The notes under the pieces are model-generated. The model was given only the letters and a program-made list of their open reading frames with translations, did no database searches and had not been told where the DNA came from. 64,000 nt of DNA from Trichomonas vaginalis G3 (taxonomy: Eukaryota > Parabasalia > Trichomonadida > Trichomonadidae), in NCBI RefSeq assembly GCF_026262505.1, contig NC_067204.1:2575797-2639796 (forward strand), read 5' to 3'. A program made the position numbers and the translations under genes. This document shows positions 35,766 to 47,225 of the stretch, in pieces (positions within the stretch are counted from its first letter, which is position 1; every line of letters starts with the position of its first letter).

Positions 35766-38570
35766 ATGTCGAAGCTCGCGCAAATATATAGCAAAAACGG
35801 AGCTTTATTCAGTATTAAGCAATTTAAACGTAATCACATGCCAGATTCCACTAGTTTACAGCTATTAAATGTTATTATTGAAGACAATCCTCAAGAATTA
35901 TATTCAATTTTTTCGGATACAGGACAGATTAACGACGGATTCGAAATCACATCATGCGAAATACCTTCAATATTAAAATCATTACCTCCTATAATTTCCG
36001 TTGCTGCATTTTTTGGATCTGTTGAATGCGTGTCAGCATTAATCGCACTCAATGCAAACGTGTATGAAAAAGATAATGAGAAACGAACTCCATCCCATTT
36101 CGCAGCAGCAGGCGGAAAATTGGAGATAATTCGTATCTTAGATCAAGACGAACCAGATACCAATAAAAACTATCCAATTCACTACGCGGCACAGTATGGA
36201 CAAGTTGATGCGATCAGATACTTTTGGTCTAAAAACCGAAATTTGAATGAAACTGGTTTTAAATTGAAACAAGCAATACATTTCGCATGCTACAACGGAC
36301 ATCTCCCAGTAGTTGAATTTTTATACGATCAAGGATGCGAACTCGAAGTTACTGATGAAGACGGATATACTCCTTTAATGTACGCATGCATGGGCGGGCA
36401 TTTGAACATCGTTGAGTTTCTCATTGACAAGAACGTAGACGTTAATAAAACGTCCCTGGAAGGCTATTCATCCATAGTTTTAGCAGCACAAAACGGGTAT
36501 CTTTCCGTTGTCAAGCTTTTAGTCAACAAAAACGCGATCTACAAATACCTAAAGAGGAAATATACCCCTTTGGTCGAATCAGCCGGTGGCGGACACCTTG
36601 ATATCGTGAAATATTTCTATAACCTTGGCGTAGATTTGGACATTAAGACTTCAGACGGTGTTACCCCCTTAATGGCAGCGGTATTGAAGGGTCGTTATCC
36701 CGTTGTGAAGTATTTAATCAAGCATGGAGCTCAATATCCAACGAACAACCCTGATAATCCACTCTATTTAATTGCCTGCTGCAATAACTATACAGATATC
36801 TTCCGTTTTTTCTTCGAAAAAGGTTTTTTTACGACATCAGATTTTTCTCCAGAAATAATATCAGATTGCATTATTAATTGTTCATGCGATATGCTCAAAT
36901 ATATGAGTTCAATAGGTTTCAACCTAATGGGATCGTTCAGTATTCCAGACTTTTTCAGATTTGCAAATACAATAGAAAAGATGTATTTATTCACCCAACT
37001 TACAGATCAGGCAGGCTCCACGAAGTTTGGAGTGTGCATAGATTACGCTTTTGCCCTTGGAATGAAGCAGATTCTACAATTCTTTATTGACGAGTACAAA
37101 TACGATTTCAGTAGTATAAAATACAACCAAGAAATTCCGAAATTGAAGCCGACCAACTTAAAAGAAGCTTCTATGATGATGTTCAATTTTATGTTGGAAA
37201 ATGGCGGAGACAAGCCAGATCAGAACGGCCAATCAGCAGCAGGATATTTTGCAATTAAGACACATAACCTGGAAATGATAGAAATCTGTTTTGCAAAAGG
37301 TGCCGCGATATGTCCAAATAATCTTCTCGTGGAGAACATAATTTCCGCAGCAATCAATAAGCATAAGGATTCTCTTCTCGATAAGATTTTATCACTTGAC
37401 ATTGACTTAAACAACGTGAAATTAGACTCAAATCAGGTAGAGGAAAGCACGTGCCCAATGCTTCCATTATACAGCTGCACAAAAGCACTCGCTAGATATT
37501 ATCCGTCTACTATTGGAGCTCCCCCACGAACGGTTGAAGAAGATGAAAAAAATTATTTATTAATTACAATAGAAAAACTACTTCAACACGGAGCACAATT
37601 TATTTCAGAGCGCTGCTGTAATTTAGGACTTGCAATTCCCATAAATTCCGAAGAATTATTCCATTTAGTCGAAAAATACGCAAAACCAACGAAAGAACTC
37701 ATTGTCAAATACGATCTACTTGCAAGATGCGTTTATAACTACTCCAAACGCTATTTCGACTATTTTCTGACCTTTGATCCACCAATAATTCCTTCAAACC
37801 CTCCACAAACTCGTCCATTTTTTAGAGGAAACAGTTTCCCTTCCGTGTTTTTTTCTTTCCGCGATAGATTGGCCCCAGAATTGTCTTTATACTTTTTAAA
37901 AACATTATTGAAGCGATTAGACAAAATAGAGACAAGAGAAGACATTATTTATGCTTTGTTATTTGTTGGATCACTGGATCTCCTTAAGATGGCCCATGAA
38001 AAAGGAGTTTCTTTCGATTCAGATGAAACATTTGAAGTTGTTGGGGATGTAGCGCAATATTTGAAGCCAAACATATTAGAATATATCATGGAGAATGGTT
38101 TTGATCCATCAAGAAAGGCTGTGATGAAGAAATCCGATGAATTATTAGGAGTTTTCGAATTTATGCTTCAAAAGAAGAATACTCCAACACGAGAAGTCTT
38201 TCACATGCTTGTAGATCATGGTGCCGAGGTAAACGAATCTCTAATTTACTTGGCTTTCGACAGATCAAATTATATTTTCGCATGTTTCTTAGTTGACGCT
38301 GGAGCCAAGCTTAAAAACCTCAACCAGATAACCAAGATCTTCCAGACACCAGATTCTCTCTATTTCTTCTCAAGACTCGTTGCAAATGGCATGGAATTTG
38401 AAGAAGAGCACTTAAAGTTGGCAATTACAGACAGAAATAGGTTTTTAACAAGATTCATGTATAACCAAGGTGTTAGATTGTCAAAATCGGATCCAGCAAG
38501 CAAGATGCTCACAATGACTTTGAATCAGATCGGTTTCGACTCAAATTTTATCAAAAACATCTTTGAATAG
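35766..38570 (+). CDS. Ankyrin-repeat protein, 934 aa
   Basis: About seven to nine ankyrin repeats lie between residues 75 and 335, shown by PSHFAAAGGKLEIIRIL, YPIHYAAQYGQVDAI, TPLMYACMGGHLNIVEFLID and SSIVLAAQNGYLSVVKLL. Weaker helical repeats follow to the C-terminus (for example AFALGMKQILQFFIDEY). No membrane span or signal peptide. Ankyrin proteins are one of the largest trichomonad families and act as protein-binding scaffolds; the partner is unknown. The gene is intact. Confidence 0.9.
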   Translation: MSKLAQIYSKNGALFSIKQFKRNHMPDSTSLQLLNVIIEDNPQELYSIFSDTGQINDGFEITSCEIPSILKSLPPIISVAAFFGSVECVSALIALNANVYEKDNEKRTPSHFAAAGGKLEIIRILDQDEPDTNKNYPIHYAAQYGQVDAIRYFWSKNRNLNETGFKLKQAIHFACYNGHLPVVEFLYDQGCELEVTDEDGYTPLMYACMGGHLNIVEFLIDKNVDVNKTSLEGYSSIVLAAQNGYLSVVKLLVNKNAIYKYLKRKYTPLVESAGGGHLDIVKYFYNLGVDLDIKTSDGVTPLMAAVLKGRYPVVKYLIKHGAQYPTNNPDNPLYLIACCNNYTDIFRFFFEKGFFTTSDFSPEIISDCIINCSCDMLKYMSSIGFNLMGSFSIPDFFRFANTIEKMYLFTQLTDQAGSTKFGVCIDYAFALGMKQILQFFIDEYKYDFSSIKYNQEIPKLKPTNLKEASMMMFNFMLENGGDKPDQNGQSAAGYFAIKTHNLEMIEICFAKGAAICPNNLLVENIISAAINKHKDSLLDKILSLDIDLNNVKLDSNQVEESTCPMLPLYSCTKALARYYPSTIGAPPRTVEEDEKNYLLITIEKLLQHGAQFISERCCNLGLAIPINSEELFHLVEKYAKPTKELIVKYDLLARCVYNYSKRYFDYFLTFDPPIIPSNPPQTRPFFRGNSFPSVFFSFRDRLAPELSLYFLKTLLKRLDKIETREDIIYALLFVGSLDLLKMAHEKGVSFDSDETFEVVGDVAQYLKPNILEYIMENGFDPSRKAVMKKSDELLGVFEFMLQKKNTPTREVFHMLVDHGAEVNESLIYLAFDRSNYIFACFLVDAGAKLKNLNQITKIFQTPDSLYFFSRLVANGMEFEEEHLKLAITDRNRFLTRFMYNQGVRLSKSDPASKMLTMTLNQIGFDSNFIKNIFE

Positions 38571-39051
38571 ACACAAAAACTTATATTTACCATGTATTTC
38601 TTTCAAAAAAAAATTATAGAGAATTTTTGTTATTTATTTGTTTATATGGATTATCTCGTTTTTTATTCTTGTTATTTTTTTAAATATTGAATAAAAAATA
38701 TTTTTGTAAAAATTAACATTTTATTGTTTGAAACTATATCACAACTATCTTCCTTTGACTCCTTAAAACAATGATAACTGATTTCGTTTACAAAACAGAA
38801 AATTAAAATTTTATATTTTGATTTCAATAGGAAACAAATGCGTTTCCTGTATAGAAATGCACTATGAGGTGATTTAGGCACGATAACCAAAAGAATATCA
38901 TGATTCATAATATGACATTCGCAAATAATTAAAAAAAGTATGATTTCTTCATGTATAGATTCAAAATTAGTATCGAATGTAGCTAGTTAGTATACGCTAT
39001 AAATGATTGAAAATTCAAATTTAAATTAACATCGAAATAACAGAACATATA
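38571..39051. other. Convergent intergenic region
   Basis: AT-rich 3' regions of two converging genes. No supported gene or structure. Confidence 0.5.
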
Positions 39052-39633
39052 TTAAATAGGAACAAAAACGTATTTCTTTGATAATTGAGCAAGAGATTGA
39101 TCGATTTCAACAAGTTGTTGTTCGAGTAATTTCTTATTTCTTAATAATTGTGGACTTTCAATATGCAATGGAGCTTTTCCTAATCTTGTTTCAATTTCTT
39201 GCTTTTCAGCCTTCAAGTTCTCGATTGCAATTGCTTTTTCTTCTTCAGTCATGACACGAGTTCCCTTAGGACATTTAATTGTTGCTGATTGATGAGATTC
39301 ACTGTGTAATTCCTCTCTTACTTGATCCATATAAGATGGAATTTCGCCTGGAAGATGATCAGGTTCAATGACTTTACCTTTTGGTTTCGGAACATGTGCG
39401 CGAGATTTTGTTTCGGCCGCTTCGTCAATATTACGCTGAATAAAGTCAATTCTTGGTTTAGGTTTTGGTTTTGGCGAAGGCTTTGGAGGTTCCTCCTCTT
39501 TGGGTTCTTCAATTTTCTTTGGCTGTGGAGTAACTTTAGCCTTTGGTTTCTTTGCTACCTTCTTTTCTTGATATAAACATGCAGATGCACCATTAGAACT
39601 CAGTTGACTTCTATATCTTAATTTTGCTTCCAT
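39052..39633 (-). CDS. Enkurin-domain protein (axonemal ENKUR/FAP106 type)
   Basis: The 193-residue protein has a Lys/Pro-rich linker (residues 24-62) and then IDFIQRNIDEA, HVPKPKGKVIEPDHLPGEIPSYM split by short loops. The enkurin C-terminal pattern follows: CPKGTRVMTEEEK, LGKAPLHIES and a coiled-coil ending in YVFVPI. Enkurin/FAP106 is a microtubule inner protein of motile cilia and flagella, and in animals it also binds calmodulin and TRPC channels. In a flagellate parasite an axonemal role is likely. The length is shorter than animal enkurin (about 255 residues), mainly at the N-terminus. Confidence 0.85.
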   Translation of the reverse strand: MEAKLRYRSQLSSNGASACLYQEKKVAKKPKAKVTPQPKKIEEPKEEEPPKPSPKPKPKPRIDFIQRNIDEAAETKSRAHVPKPKGKVIEPDHLPGEIPSYMDQVREELHSESHQSATIKCPKGTRVMTEEEKAIAIENLKAEKQEIETRLGKAPLHIESPQLLRNKKLLEQQLVEIDQSLAQLSKKYVFVPI

Positions 39634-41228
39634 TTGAACGATTATTTTTTAAACGTACACCATTCAATTATTTTTCATCATCCATATGTAATAATTATAA
39701 TACTCATCAGATATATGTGAAAGGAACTCGATTCATTTTTATCTTAAACAAAGTTATTCAAATAAATTTGACAATTTTTCTTGAAAATAGTAATATTGGA
39801 CTAATGAAGATATGCAATTCAACAAGTAGCATAATATAATCAATCCTCTTGCATTCTGTTGGCATAAAATTAAAGTGATGATACATTTTCATATGTTGGC
39901 GTTGAAGAAAAAAGAAAGATTAACATAAGAGTATCCCTGATTCATTCATTACCAGAAACTGGTTTTATAGTTCTTATATTGTTGCGAGGCACCTTGTTTA
40001 ACTTACTTTTCCATTCTATTCAATAGGAATGATCAATTTCAAATGCAATTATACTTTTATATAAGTATGTCAATGTTTTTGATTATATAGATGAGACAAT
40101 GTGAAAAATCGTCATACCATATTTGACATGATATTGAGCGATGTATATATCATATGAGATCGCATATTCTGTTATCGCTTATCATATTCAACTATAAAAC
40201 TCATGTATCAAATTGAATGATGTATCTAATGCCAACTGGATAGCATAATTATTGATATAAATATAGGAATGCGTTAACATCATTATAATTTCAAGTTTTA
40301 TTCAATGTATTCATATTCAGTAGTATTTTTGATATATAATGCAAAAGGAAGTTAAAGTTGCAATGGCCAACCCATCATTACACAATACGAACATGCTTTG
40401 GCATGATTTGATCCTCAATATTTAGAAATTAGTAAAAACGGTTATTTAATTCAAGAATAAGTGCTTATTTCAAACCACCACATCTTGTAAGGCATTGAAC
40501 ACTTTAAGAAATTAGCCCAGTGCAACCAATAATTTTCTCAATAATTAATAATAAAATTATTATTAAATTTAGTACCGAAATTCTATAAATAACGGCTCAA
40601 CATGACGTTTTTCAGCAAACGAAATAGTAGAGGTAAATAACGTTAGAAATCTTGAATTTCAAGATTGAGTCAGTGTTATTTCGCCTATCATTATGTGAAA
40701 CATACATATATTTAAAATATTCTACAGGAATTGCTGAAATCAAAAACAAAAATAAATCATCTGATTTCAAGGCTAAAAACATGTTTTTGAAAAATCTGAT
40801 CCCCAAAATTGAATCATCGGCTTCGAGACTGATCTATGTGCGATTAAAAACAGGCGCAAAGTTGAAATATTAATGCTAAAACGATTTTTTCCTAAGTTAG
40901 TCAAATTTGGTGAAGTGAAATTAGAAATACTTTAAAATAATCCCAAGATTTAGAAGAGGTTCTTATCAATCAGATTTATTATGACATCAATTGAAAAACT
41001 TTACATAATTGAGGGTGAAATAATCGTTCATTGCTTTTTGAAAACACCATAGTAAGGAAATTAGCGAAATTGATATTGAAGATATGATTTTAGCGAAAAG
41101 GCAACAAGTATAATGCCTGCATCGCATTTCCACCAACATATCATCTCATTCAGGCCATATTTTTCCTTCGATTGGTTGTATTCGAAAAAAATTGAATACA
41201 AACCGCATGGAAAACGGCTTGACAGTAT
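39634..41228. other. Long intergenic region, no gene supported
   Basis: About 1.6 kb of AT-rich sequence between divergent genes. Short ORFs (for example at 40652-40873) lack start context and codon bias, and I leave them out. Degenerate gene remnants may exist but are not identifiable. Confidence 0.4.
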
Positions 41229-42632
41229 ATGGCGACGTCAATAGAAGGCGGAAAAGGATCTGTCTACGACTATCAGATCCTTGAAAAAATAGGTAAAGGC
41301 TCTTATGGTGTCGTTTACAAGGCGATTAATAATAAAACAGGCAGAGTTGTCGCTCTCAAATCCAATGAAGTCCAAAATGCTGACGAATGGATGACCCAAA
41401 TGGCCGAAATCAACAACGTCATTGATTTACACCACGATACAGTTGTTAATTACTATAATTGGTTTTTCGAAGATGAGAAACTTTACTTAGAAATGGAATA
41501 TTGCGACGGTGGTTCTATTTCCGATACCATGTCACTTCTCAAGAGACCATTAACAGAGCTTGAAGCCGCTGCTGTTCTCAAGAGTGTTGTTGACTCAATT
41601 GCTTATGTCCACGGATTAAGACGTATCCACCGTGATATCAAAGCAGGAAACTTACTTATTACATCAGAGGGTATTGTCAAGCTTTGCGACTTCGGTGTAT
41701 CTGCACAGCTCGATGATTACCGTATGAAAACCGGTACAATTGTTGGTTCTCCATATTGGATGGCTCCAGAAATTATGTCACAGAACGGCTATGATACCAA
41801 GGTCGATATTTGGTCCATTGGCATCACTGCAATCGAAATCGTTGTCGGTAGCCCTCCATTAACACAGTACAACCCAACATATGTTATTACTCAGATCCCA
41901 CTTCTTCCACCACCAGAAGCCCCAGCTAACTTTTCACCTCTCTTCAAGGCATTCGTCAAGAGATGCCTTATCAAGGATCCCGCCCTCAGACCACCGATTA
42001 CAGAGCTCATCAACGATCCATTCCTTGCACAGATCTCAGACCAGAAGTCCAAGGAAATCATCCAGGACCTCTACGTTGCCTATCGCCAGGCAAAGGACAA
42101 ACTGAAGGCCGAGCAGGAGAACGAGTACTCCTATGAGGAAGAGGAAGTCTACGAAGAGGAAGAGGAAGACGATGATGGCGACTACTTGGCTGATGACAAC
42201 GCATGCGCCACAGTCCTCTTCTCCGGCAATGACGGAACATTCATCCCACAGGGCACATTTATTTCAGATGATACTTACAACGGAGGAACATTCATCTCCT
42301 CTCAGAATAACGACGGAACAATGATCGCTACTCCGGCCAAACAGGAGTCCCAGCTCGCTGGTTACAAGTTAGACTTCGGACCAGGACTAGCTGCTCCTCA
42401 GACGTCCAACAAGTCGTTCCAGGCAGCTCAGAAGCGCCAATTCGGTCACTTTAGCGTGGATAACCTTAAGTATACAATCAAGAAAGTGTACGAACTCGCC
42501 CAGAAGAACTTAGCTGAAGGAAAGGTCCCAACAAATGTCGTTAACTCAAACTATAACGAACTACGTTCAAAGATCATCGACGAACTTCAGAAGAAGGGTG
42601 AGAAGGTGCCAGATGATTTCTATGTGCTCTAG
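41229..42632 (+). CDS. STE20/MST (Hippo-like) serine/threonine kinase
   Basis: The kinase domain at residues 14-270 has all key motifs: GKGSYG (22-27), VALK (Lys44), HRDIKAGN (134-141), DFGVS (154-158), GSPYWMAPE and DIWSIGITAIE. The DIKAGN and GTIVGSPYWMAPE forms point to the STE20 group, MST/GCK branch. An acidic stretch of Glu and Asp follows at about 300-318. Several FISSQN/GTFI repeats come next, and the C-terminal 60 residues are helical (FSVDNLKYTIKKVYELAQK), in the place where MST kinases have a SARAH domain. The 467-residue length fits MST1/2 (about 490). It likely controls growth or cytoskeleton. Confidence 0.9.
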   Translation: MATSIEGGKGSVYDYQILEKIGKGSYGVVYKAINNKTGRVVALKSNEVQNADEWMTQMAEINNVIDLHHDTVVNYYNWFFEDEKLYLEMEYCDGGSISDTMSLLKRPLTELEAAAVLKSVVDSIAYVHGLRRIHRDIKAGNLLITSEGIVKLCDFGVSAQLDDYRMKTGTIVGSPYWMAPEIMSQNGYDTKVDIWSIGITAIEIVVGSPPLTQYNPTYVITQIPLLPPPEAPANFSPLFKAFVKRCLIKDPALRPPITELINDPFLAQISDQKSKEIIQDLYVAYRQAKDKLKAEQENEYSYEEEEVYEEEEEDDDGDYLADDNACATVLFSGNDGTFIPQGTFISDDTYNGGTFISSQNNDGTMIATPAKQESQLAGYKLDFGPGLAAPQTSNKSFQAAQKRQFGHFSVDNLKYTIKKVYELAQKNLAEGKVPTNVVNSNYNELRSKIIDELQKKGEKVPDDFYVL

Positions 42633-42725
42633 TTCATGTAATATCACGTAAATTAAATTTTGAGATAATATTAATACAAAAAAAAAAAAAAAAATTATCA
42701 TTTTTTTAATACTTATAGTTTATAA

Positions 42726-43751
42726 TTATGATTGTTTATTAGGAGATGATATAGGAACTATTAAAGATCGAATAAATTTAATATAATCTTGTTCAAATGT
42801 GTCATCTTCTTCTTTTATTATTTTATTTTCACCATTATTAACCGTAGGAATTAAAGCTTCGCAATTAGATGTAGATAAATGAGATAAATTTAAATATTTT
42901 TCTTCATATTTGATATTTTCAGTAATGATATCATTTGGAATAGATGGAGTACTCTGAACATAACAATTTTTAACTGTAAACGATGATCCACTATTGTAAA
43001 AAAGTGGAAATCCTGATGGACCTTCATTTCCAAATATAGAACAGTTTTCAATTGTTATAATTCCATCACAACGAATTATTCCAAAATCTGTTGTACTATG
43101 TTTGTTTTTCAAAATGTTACAAAAAGAAACAAAATTTGTTTTAGAATTATAATGACCTAATACTTGATCATAAGGTTTGCATGTTGTATTTTCAATTGTA
43201 CAAAATGAAACTGATGCTTCTGTTGATGGAAAAAGTCCGTATCCTGAATTAACTGATGCTGTACATTGACTGATATTTGTTGATCGAATAGAAATATTTC
43301 CATTGAATGCAGATATTGTTTTCTGTGATATTTCGTTTCCACAAAGACAAATTGTTGAATCATAGACAAAATTTAGTTTGTTTGAATCTTTGCAATCTGA
43401 AAAGGAGTGGTGACCTCCTTGGTAATAAGTGTAAGTTGTTTGTGAAGATAAAGAACAAATTTTGTGTTGAACAAAAGAACTTTTGCAGCTAAAATAAACA
43501 CTGCCGCCTTTTTCAGTATTTGTGTTGTTATTAAAGTTGCATTCCGAATGTAATACTTTGATGTCGTTAATAGAATATTTGATTGCGCCGTTGTTGAAGT
43601 CAAAGAAGAAACTGAGTAAAACGAAGCATTCATTTTGGGTAGCATTTGGTTTGCAGTTGTTGCATGTGGTTGGATTTGATTGATTATCTGTTCCATAAAA
43701 ATGTTGCCATGGAGCGAATGAAACACTCGAGATAAAAAATCTGTAAACTAT
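42726..43751 (-). pseudogene. Beta-helix surface-type protein fragment, 5' truncated (left copy)
   Basis: An open frame of 342 codons without any suitable ATG starts right after a stop at 43752-43754. It encodes Asn/Ser/Thr/Cys-rich repeats with CSLSSQTTYTYYQGGHH, SICLCGNE-like and ISIRSTNISQCTAS segments. These are typical of the right-handed beta-helix Pmp-like surface proteins that trichomonads have in large numbers. The C-terminus is short and lacks a membrane span. A near-identical copy in inverse orientation lies at 52571-53596. It has neither N-terminal signal nor start codon, so it is a gene fragment. Confidence 0.7.
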
Positions 43752-43829
43752 TCAATTTAAAATCCCAAATGTTCAAATTCTTCTTTCTATGCGATAATTT
43801 ATGCATTTTTGAAAAGGTTAGTTGAACTG

Positions 43830-44459
43830 TTGTAAACAGAAATTCATCAAAAGTGACACCTCAGAAAAGCTAAAATATTGAATTTTTGGAACTTTTGATA
43901 GAGCACGTTTTTAAATATTAATTTAAGTAAATGTATATTTTGTAAAGATTCTTTTTAATAAAAAAAATAAAATTTTGAAGAAGAACACAAAATCTTCTGA
44001 AAAATAATATCACATAAACTCATATTATTTTCTAATATATAACTATTTTATATAAAAATCAAATTCAATGATCTTAAAAGCGAAGGATAAACCTCAAAAT
44101 TTACGAATATAATGAGTGGGAATATAATGCTTATCTATCATAAAACCATATGAAATATTCCCACTCATTATATTCGTAAATTTTGAGGTTTATCCTTCGC
44201 TTTTAAGATCATTGAATTTGATTTTTATATAAAATAGTTATATATTAGAAAATAATATGAGTTTATGTGATATTCTTTTTCAGAAGATTTCATTCTATAT
44301 GCCTATGAAAAGTACTCTCAAAACTAACTTTTTCCTAATTATAATTAAATCTAGAATATTGTATTATGCTTAGTATTATTTCATTTTTCTCATTCAATTT
44401 AGAATTTACAAATGTCAAAAAATTGAGAGCTGTCACTTTTGATGAATTTCTGTTTATTA
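43830..44459. mobile_element. Fold-back element, short form
   Basis: The terminal inverted repeats begin TTGTAAACAGAAATTCATCA at the left; the right end mirrors it with small differences. Internally a ~140-bp inverted repeat (about 43990-44128 against 44157-44290) is separated by 28 bases and can form a long hairpin. The same sequence occurs at 45879-47129 with an extra palindromic core, so this is an internal deletion derivative. No coding capacity. It lies between H2B and the beta-helix fragment. Confidence 0.8.
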
Positions 44460-44585
44460 CAGAACACCTTTTAAGGTGATTCCTTGAAGATTTTGCTACT
44501 TAAAATATAATCATTCATATGAAAGTAATGCTGATAACTTAAATAAAAAGTAAGGCAATTAAAGAGGGAGATACAGTAATAAAGT

Positions 44586-44975
44586 TTACTCAGCGTTGAA
44601 CTTAGCGACAGCCTTGCCACCTTCAGAGACGGCGTGTTTAGCAAGATCGCCTGGAAGAACAAGACGAACGGCTGTCTGAACTTCGCGAGAACCAAGTGTG
44701 TTACGTTCGTTCATATCGACAAGGCGTGCACCTTCCTGAGCGATTCTTTCGAAGATATCTGTAACGAAAGAGTTCATGACCATCATAGCCTTGTTGGAGA
44801 TACCGATATCTGGGTGGACCTGCTTAAGAACCTTGAAGATGTAGGATGAGAATGTTTCTGCACGCTTCTTGTGGCGGAGCTTCTTGTCTTGCTTGGCAGC
44901 GTTGGCAGCATCGACGCCCTCGACGGCTGGCTTCTTCTCAGTTGGTGTTTTAGAGGCTGGCTTCTTGGAAGACAT
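44586..44975 (-). CDS. Histone H2B
   Basis: The 129-residue protein has a basic Lys/Ala/Pro-rich tail (residues 1-38). The histone fold follows: [58 protein letters not shown] and [19 protein letters not shown]. This is the canonical H2B arrangement with its diagnostic [17 protein letters not shown] C-terminal helix. It pairs with H2A in the nucleosome. Codon use is richer in G+C than its surroundings, as expected of a highly expressed gene. An initiator-like TCATTATT stands 5-13 bases before the ATG. Confidence 0.97.
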   Translation of the reverse strand: MSSKKPASKTPTEKKPAVEGVDAANAAKQDKKLRHKKRAETFSSYIFKVLKQVHPDIGISNKAMMVMNSFVTDIFERIAQEGARLVDMNERNTLGSREVQTAVRLVLPGDLAKHAVSEGGKAVAKFNAE

Positions 44976-44980
44976 TCTAA

Positions 44981-44988
44981 AATAATGA
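44981..44988 (-). promoter_or_regulatory. Trichomonad initiator (Inr)-like element of H2B
   Basis: TCATTATT on the minus strand, 5 bases before the ATG region, fits the known T. vaginalis Inr pattern TCA(+1)YTWYT. The transcript would have a very short leader. Confidence 0.6.
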
Positions 44989-45065
44989 TTTTCGTTTTTG
45001 GCGCCAAATTATTCAATTGATAGCGCCAAAAATTAAATGGTCTAAAATGGCAAAAACAAACTTCA

Positions 45066-45752
45066 TTACTTATGGACATGGAAATCAAAATTCTTTGAAA
45101 TAGTAAGATTCTCTTCGTAAAATTGAAGTAATGCATCTGTATAATATAATTTCATATCTTCATTTGAAATTGAAACATTTTTGCCATCAAGTTCGCATGC
45201 AAAGTATATATCTTCATCTATTTTGTATGCTCCTAATACGTGAGGAGCATCAGGTGTAGATTTCGTTTCGGCATGCTTTAAATATTTTTCTTGTGAAAGA
45301 GCCGCTTTTATTTTGCTCTCTTTCACACGAGGTTGTTCTTCAGGTTCTTTTGGTTCTTGTTGAACGTAATTATCAGTATATACATAATCAAATGTAAAAT
45401 CATAGGATTTTTTGGTGTGTGAAGGCTTTGATTTGTTTTTGCGCTCGAATCTTTTATTTTTATTCAGTTTAGGTGGCGGTTTAGATGCTTTTTGTGTATT
45501 TTGCGTACCAAATATCTTTTCTTTGAGGTCTTCATCAACAGTTTCCCAGTATTCAGTTACTTTATCCATAGAGTTGTATAGTCCTTCTTCTGGTTCCCAA
45601 GAATCTTCTGAATGATCATAATTTGCCCATTTTACTAAGTAAAACAGATGGTTTTTTTCAAAAGTATGCGATATGATTTGTTCTACTTCATATTCCTGAT
45701 CTTCTTCTTCATTATTTATTATTTCTTCCTTAGTTTCTTCAATGTTGTCCAT
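45066..45752 (-). CDS. Chromodomain protein (HP1-like)
   Basis: The protein has 228 residues. The chromodomain at about 19-68 has YEVEQIISHTFEKNHLFYLVKW and the aromatic-cage sequence WEPEEGLYN. The linker is basic and Lys-rich (residues 85-120). The C-terminal part (about 168-215, GAYKIDEDIYFACELDG and LLQFYEENL) looks like a chromo shadow domain. This is the layout of heterochromatin protein 1, which binds methylated histone H3. The shadow domain call is weaker than the chromodomain call. The gene neighbours histone H2B in the same direction. Confidence 0.85.
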   Translation of the reverse strand: MDNIEETKEEIINNEEEDQEYEVEQIISHTFEKNHLFYLVKWANYDHSEDSWEPEEGLYNSMDKVTEYWETVDEDLKEKIFGTQNTQKASKPPPKLNKNKRFERKNKSKPSHTKKSYDFTFDYVYTDNYVQQEPKEPEEQPRVKESKIKAALSQEKYLKHAETKSTPDAPHVLGAYKIDEDIYFACELDGKNVSISNEDMKLYYTDALLQFYEENLTISKNFDFHVHK

Positions 45753-45859
45753 TTTTTTAGGGGGAGAAACTGAAATACAAAAAAGATTTGCAAAACCTTT
45801 CGATTTTGTTTAGCTGTGAATTAATTTTTTATATTTTTTATCTTGTAAATCACATCATT

Positions 45860-47148
45860 GAATATGATAAGTTTTCTGTTGTAAACAGAAATTCATCAAA
45901 AGTAACACCTCAGAAAAGCTAAAATATTGAATTTTTGGAACTTTTGATAGAGCACGTTTTTAAATATTAATTAAAGTAAATGTATATTTTGTAAAGATTC
46001 TTTTTAATAAAAAAAATAAAATTTTGAAGAAGAACACAAAATCTTCTGAAAAATAATATCACATAAACTCATATTATTTTCTAATATATAACTATTTTAT
46101 ATAAAAATCAAATTCAATGATCTTAAAAGCGAAGGATAAACCTCAAAATTTACGAATATAATGAGTGGGAATATAATGCTTATCTATCATAAAACCATAT
46201 GAAATATCAATTTTTGCTTTACGCCTAATTTTTGACGACAATTAGCAAAAAATGTTAAATGTTAACACTCAGTCCATTTGAATATGAAAAATAAAATTGA
46301 CTTTGATTAAATGTTTTTATTTATCATGCAATTCTTCTTGCGACCAAAGATTTGAATAAAATTCCAAAAAATAAGATAGCTTAAAAAATAATATACGTAG
46401 TGTTTACTAATAGATGAATAGTATATAAATTCTATTAAAATGGATTTGATCCAAAAAAATATAAAACCAAAAATAATTGTTATAATTTAAATGAAGAAGT
46501 AATTTAAAACGATTTTATTTATGATCAAATTTTATATATTTTTTTGGATCAAATCCATTTTAATAGAATTTATATACTATTCATCTATTAGTAAACACTA
46601 CCGTATATTATTTTTTAAGCTATCTTATTTTTTGAACTTTTATTCAAATCTTTGGTCGCAAGAAGAATTGCATGATAAATAAAAACATTTAATCAAAGTC
46701 AATTTTATTTTTCATATTCAAATGGACTGAGTGTTAACATTTAACATTTTTTGCTAATTGTCGTCAAAAATTAGGCGTAAAGCAAAAATTGATATTTCAT
46801 ATGGTTTTATGATAGATAAGCATTATATTCCCACTCATTATATTCGTAAATTTTGAGGTTTATCCTTCGCTTTTAAGATCATTGAATTTGATTTTTATAT
46901 AAAATAGTTATATATTAGAAAATAATATGAGTTTATGTGATATTATTTTTCAGAAGATTTCATTCTATATGCCTATGAAAAGTACTCTCAAAACTAACTT
47001 TTTCCTAATTATAATTAAATCTAGAATATTGTATTATGCTTAGTATTATTTCATTTTTCTCATTCAATTTAGAATTTACAAATGTCAAAAAATTGAGAGC
47101 TGTTACTTTTGATGAATTTCTGTTTATTAGAATATGATAAGTTTTCTG
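45860..47148. mobile_element. Fold-back element, long form, flanked by a 19-bp direct repeat
   Basis: The ends match those of 43830-44459 (TTGTAAACAGAAATTC / TAATAAACAGAAATTC). The interior is an almost perfect palindrome: about 440 bp from 46036 to 46475 is repeated inverted at about 46535-46970 around a ~60-base centre. GAATATGATAAGTTTTCTG stands on both sides (45860-45878 and 47130-47148), a possible 19-bp target duplication. No coding capacity. It occupies the shared upstream region of the chromodomain gene and the talin-like gene. Confidence 0.82.
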
Positions 47149-47225
47149 ATAAATTTGTTGGAATAGAAAGAATCGAAAGGTGACGGATGAAGTCATTCAA
47201 TTTTTATTATTGTGATAAATCTTAA

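Noticed and set aside
40652..40873. 73-codon frame in the long intergenic region
   Set aside because: No start context, weak coding character and no supporting neighbour.
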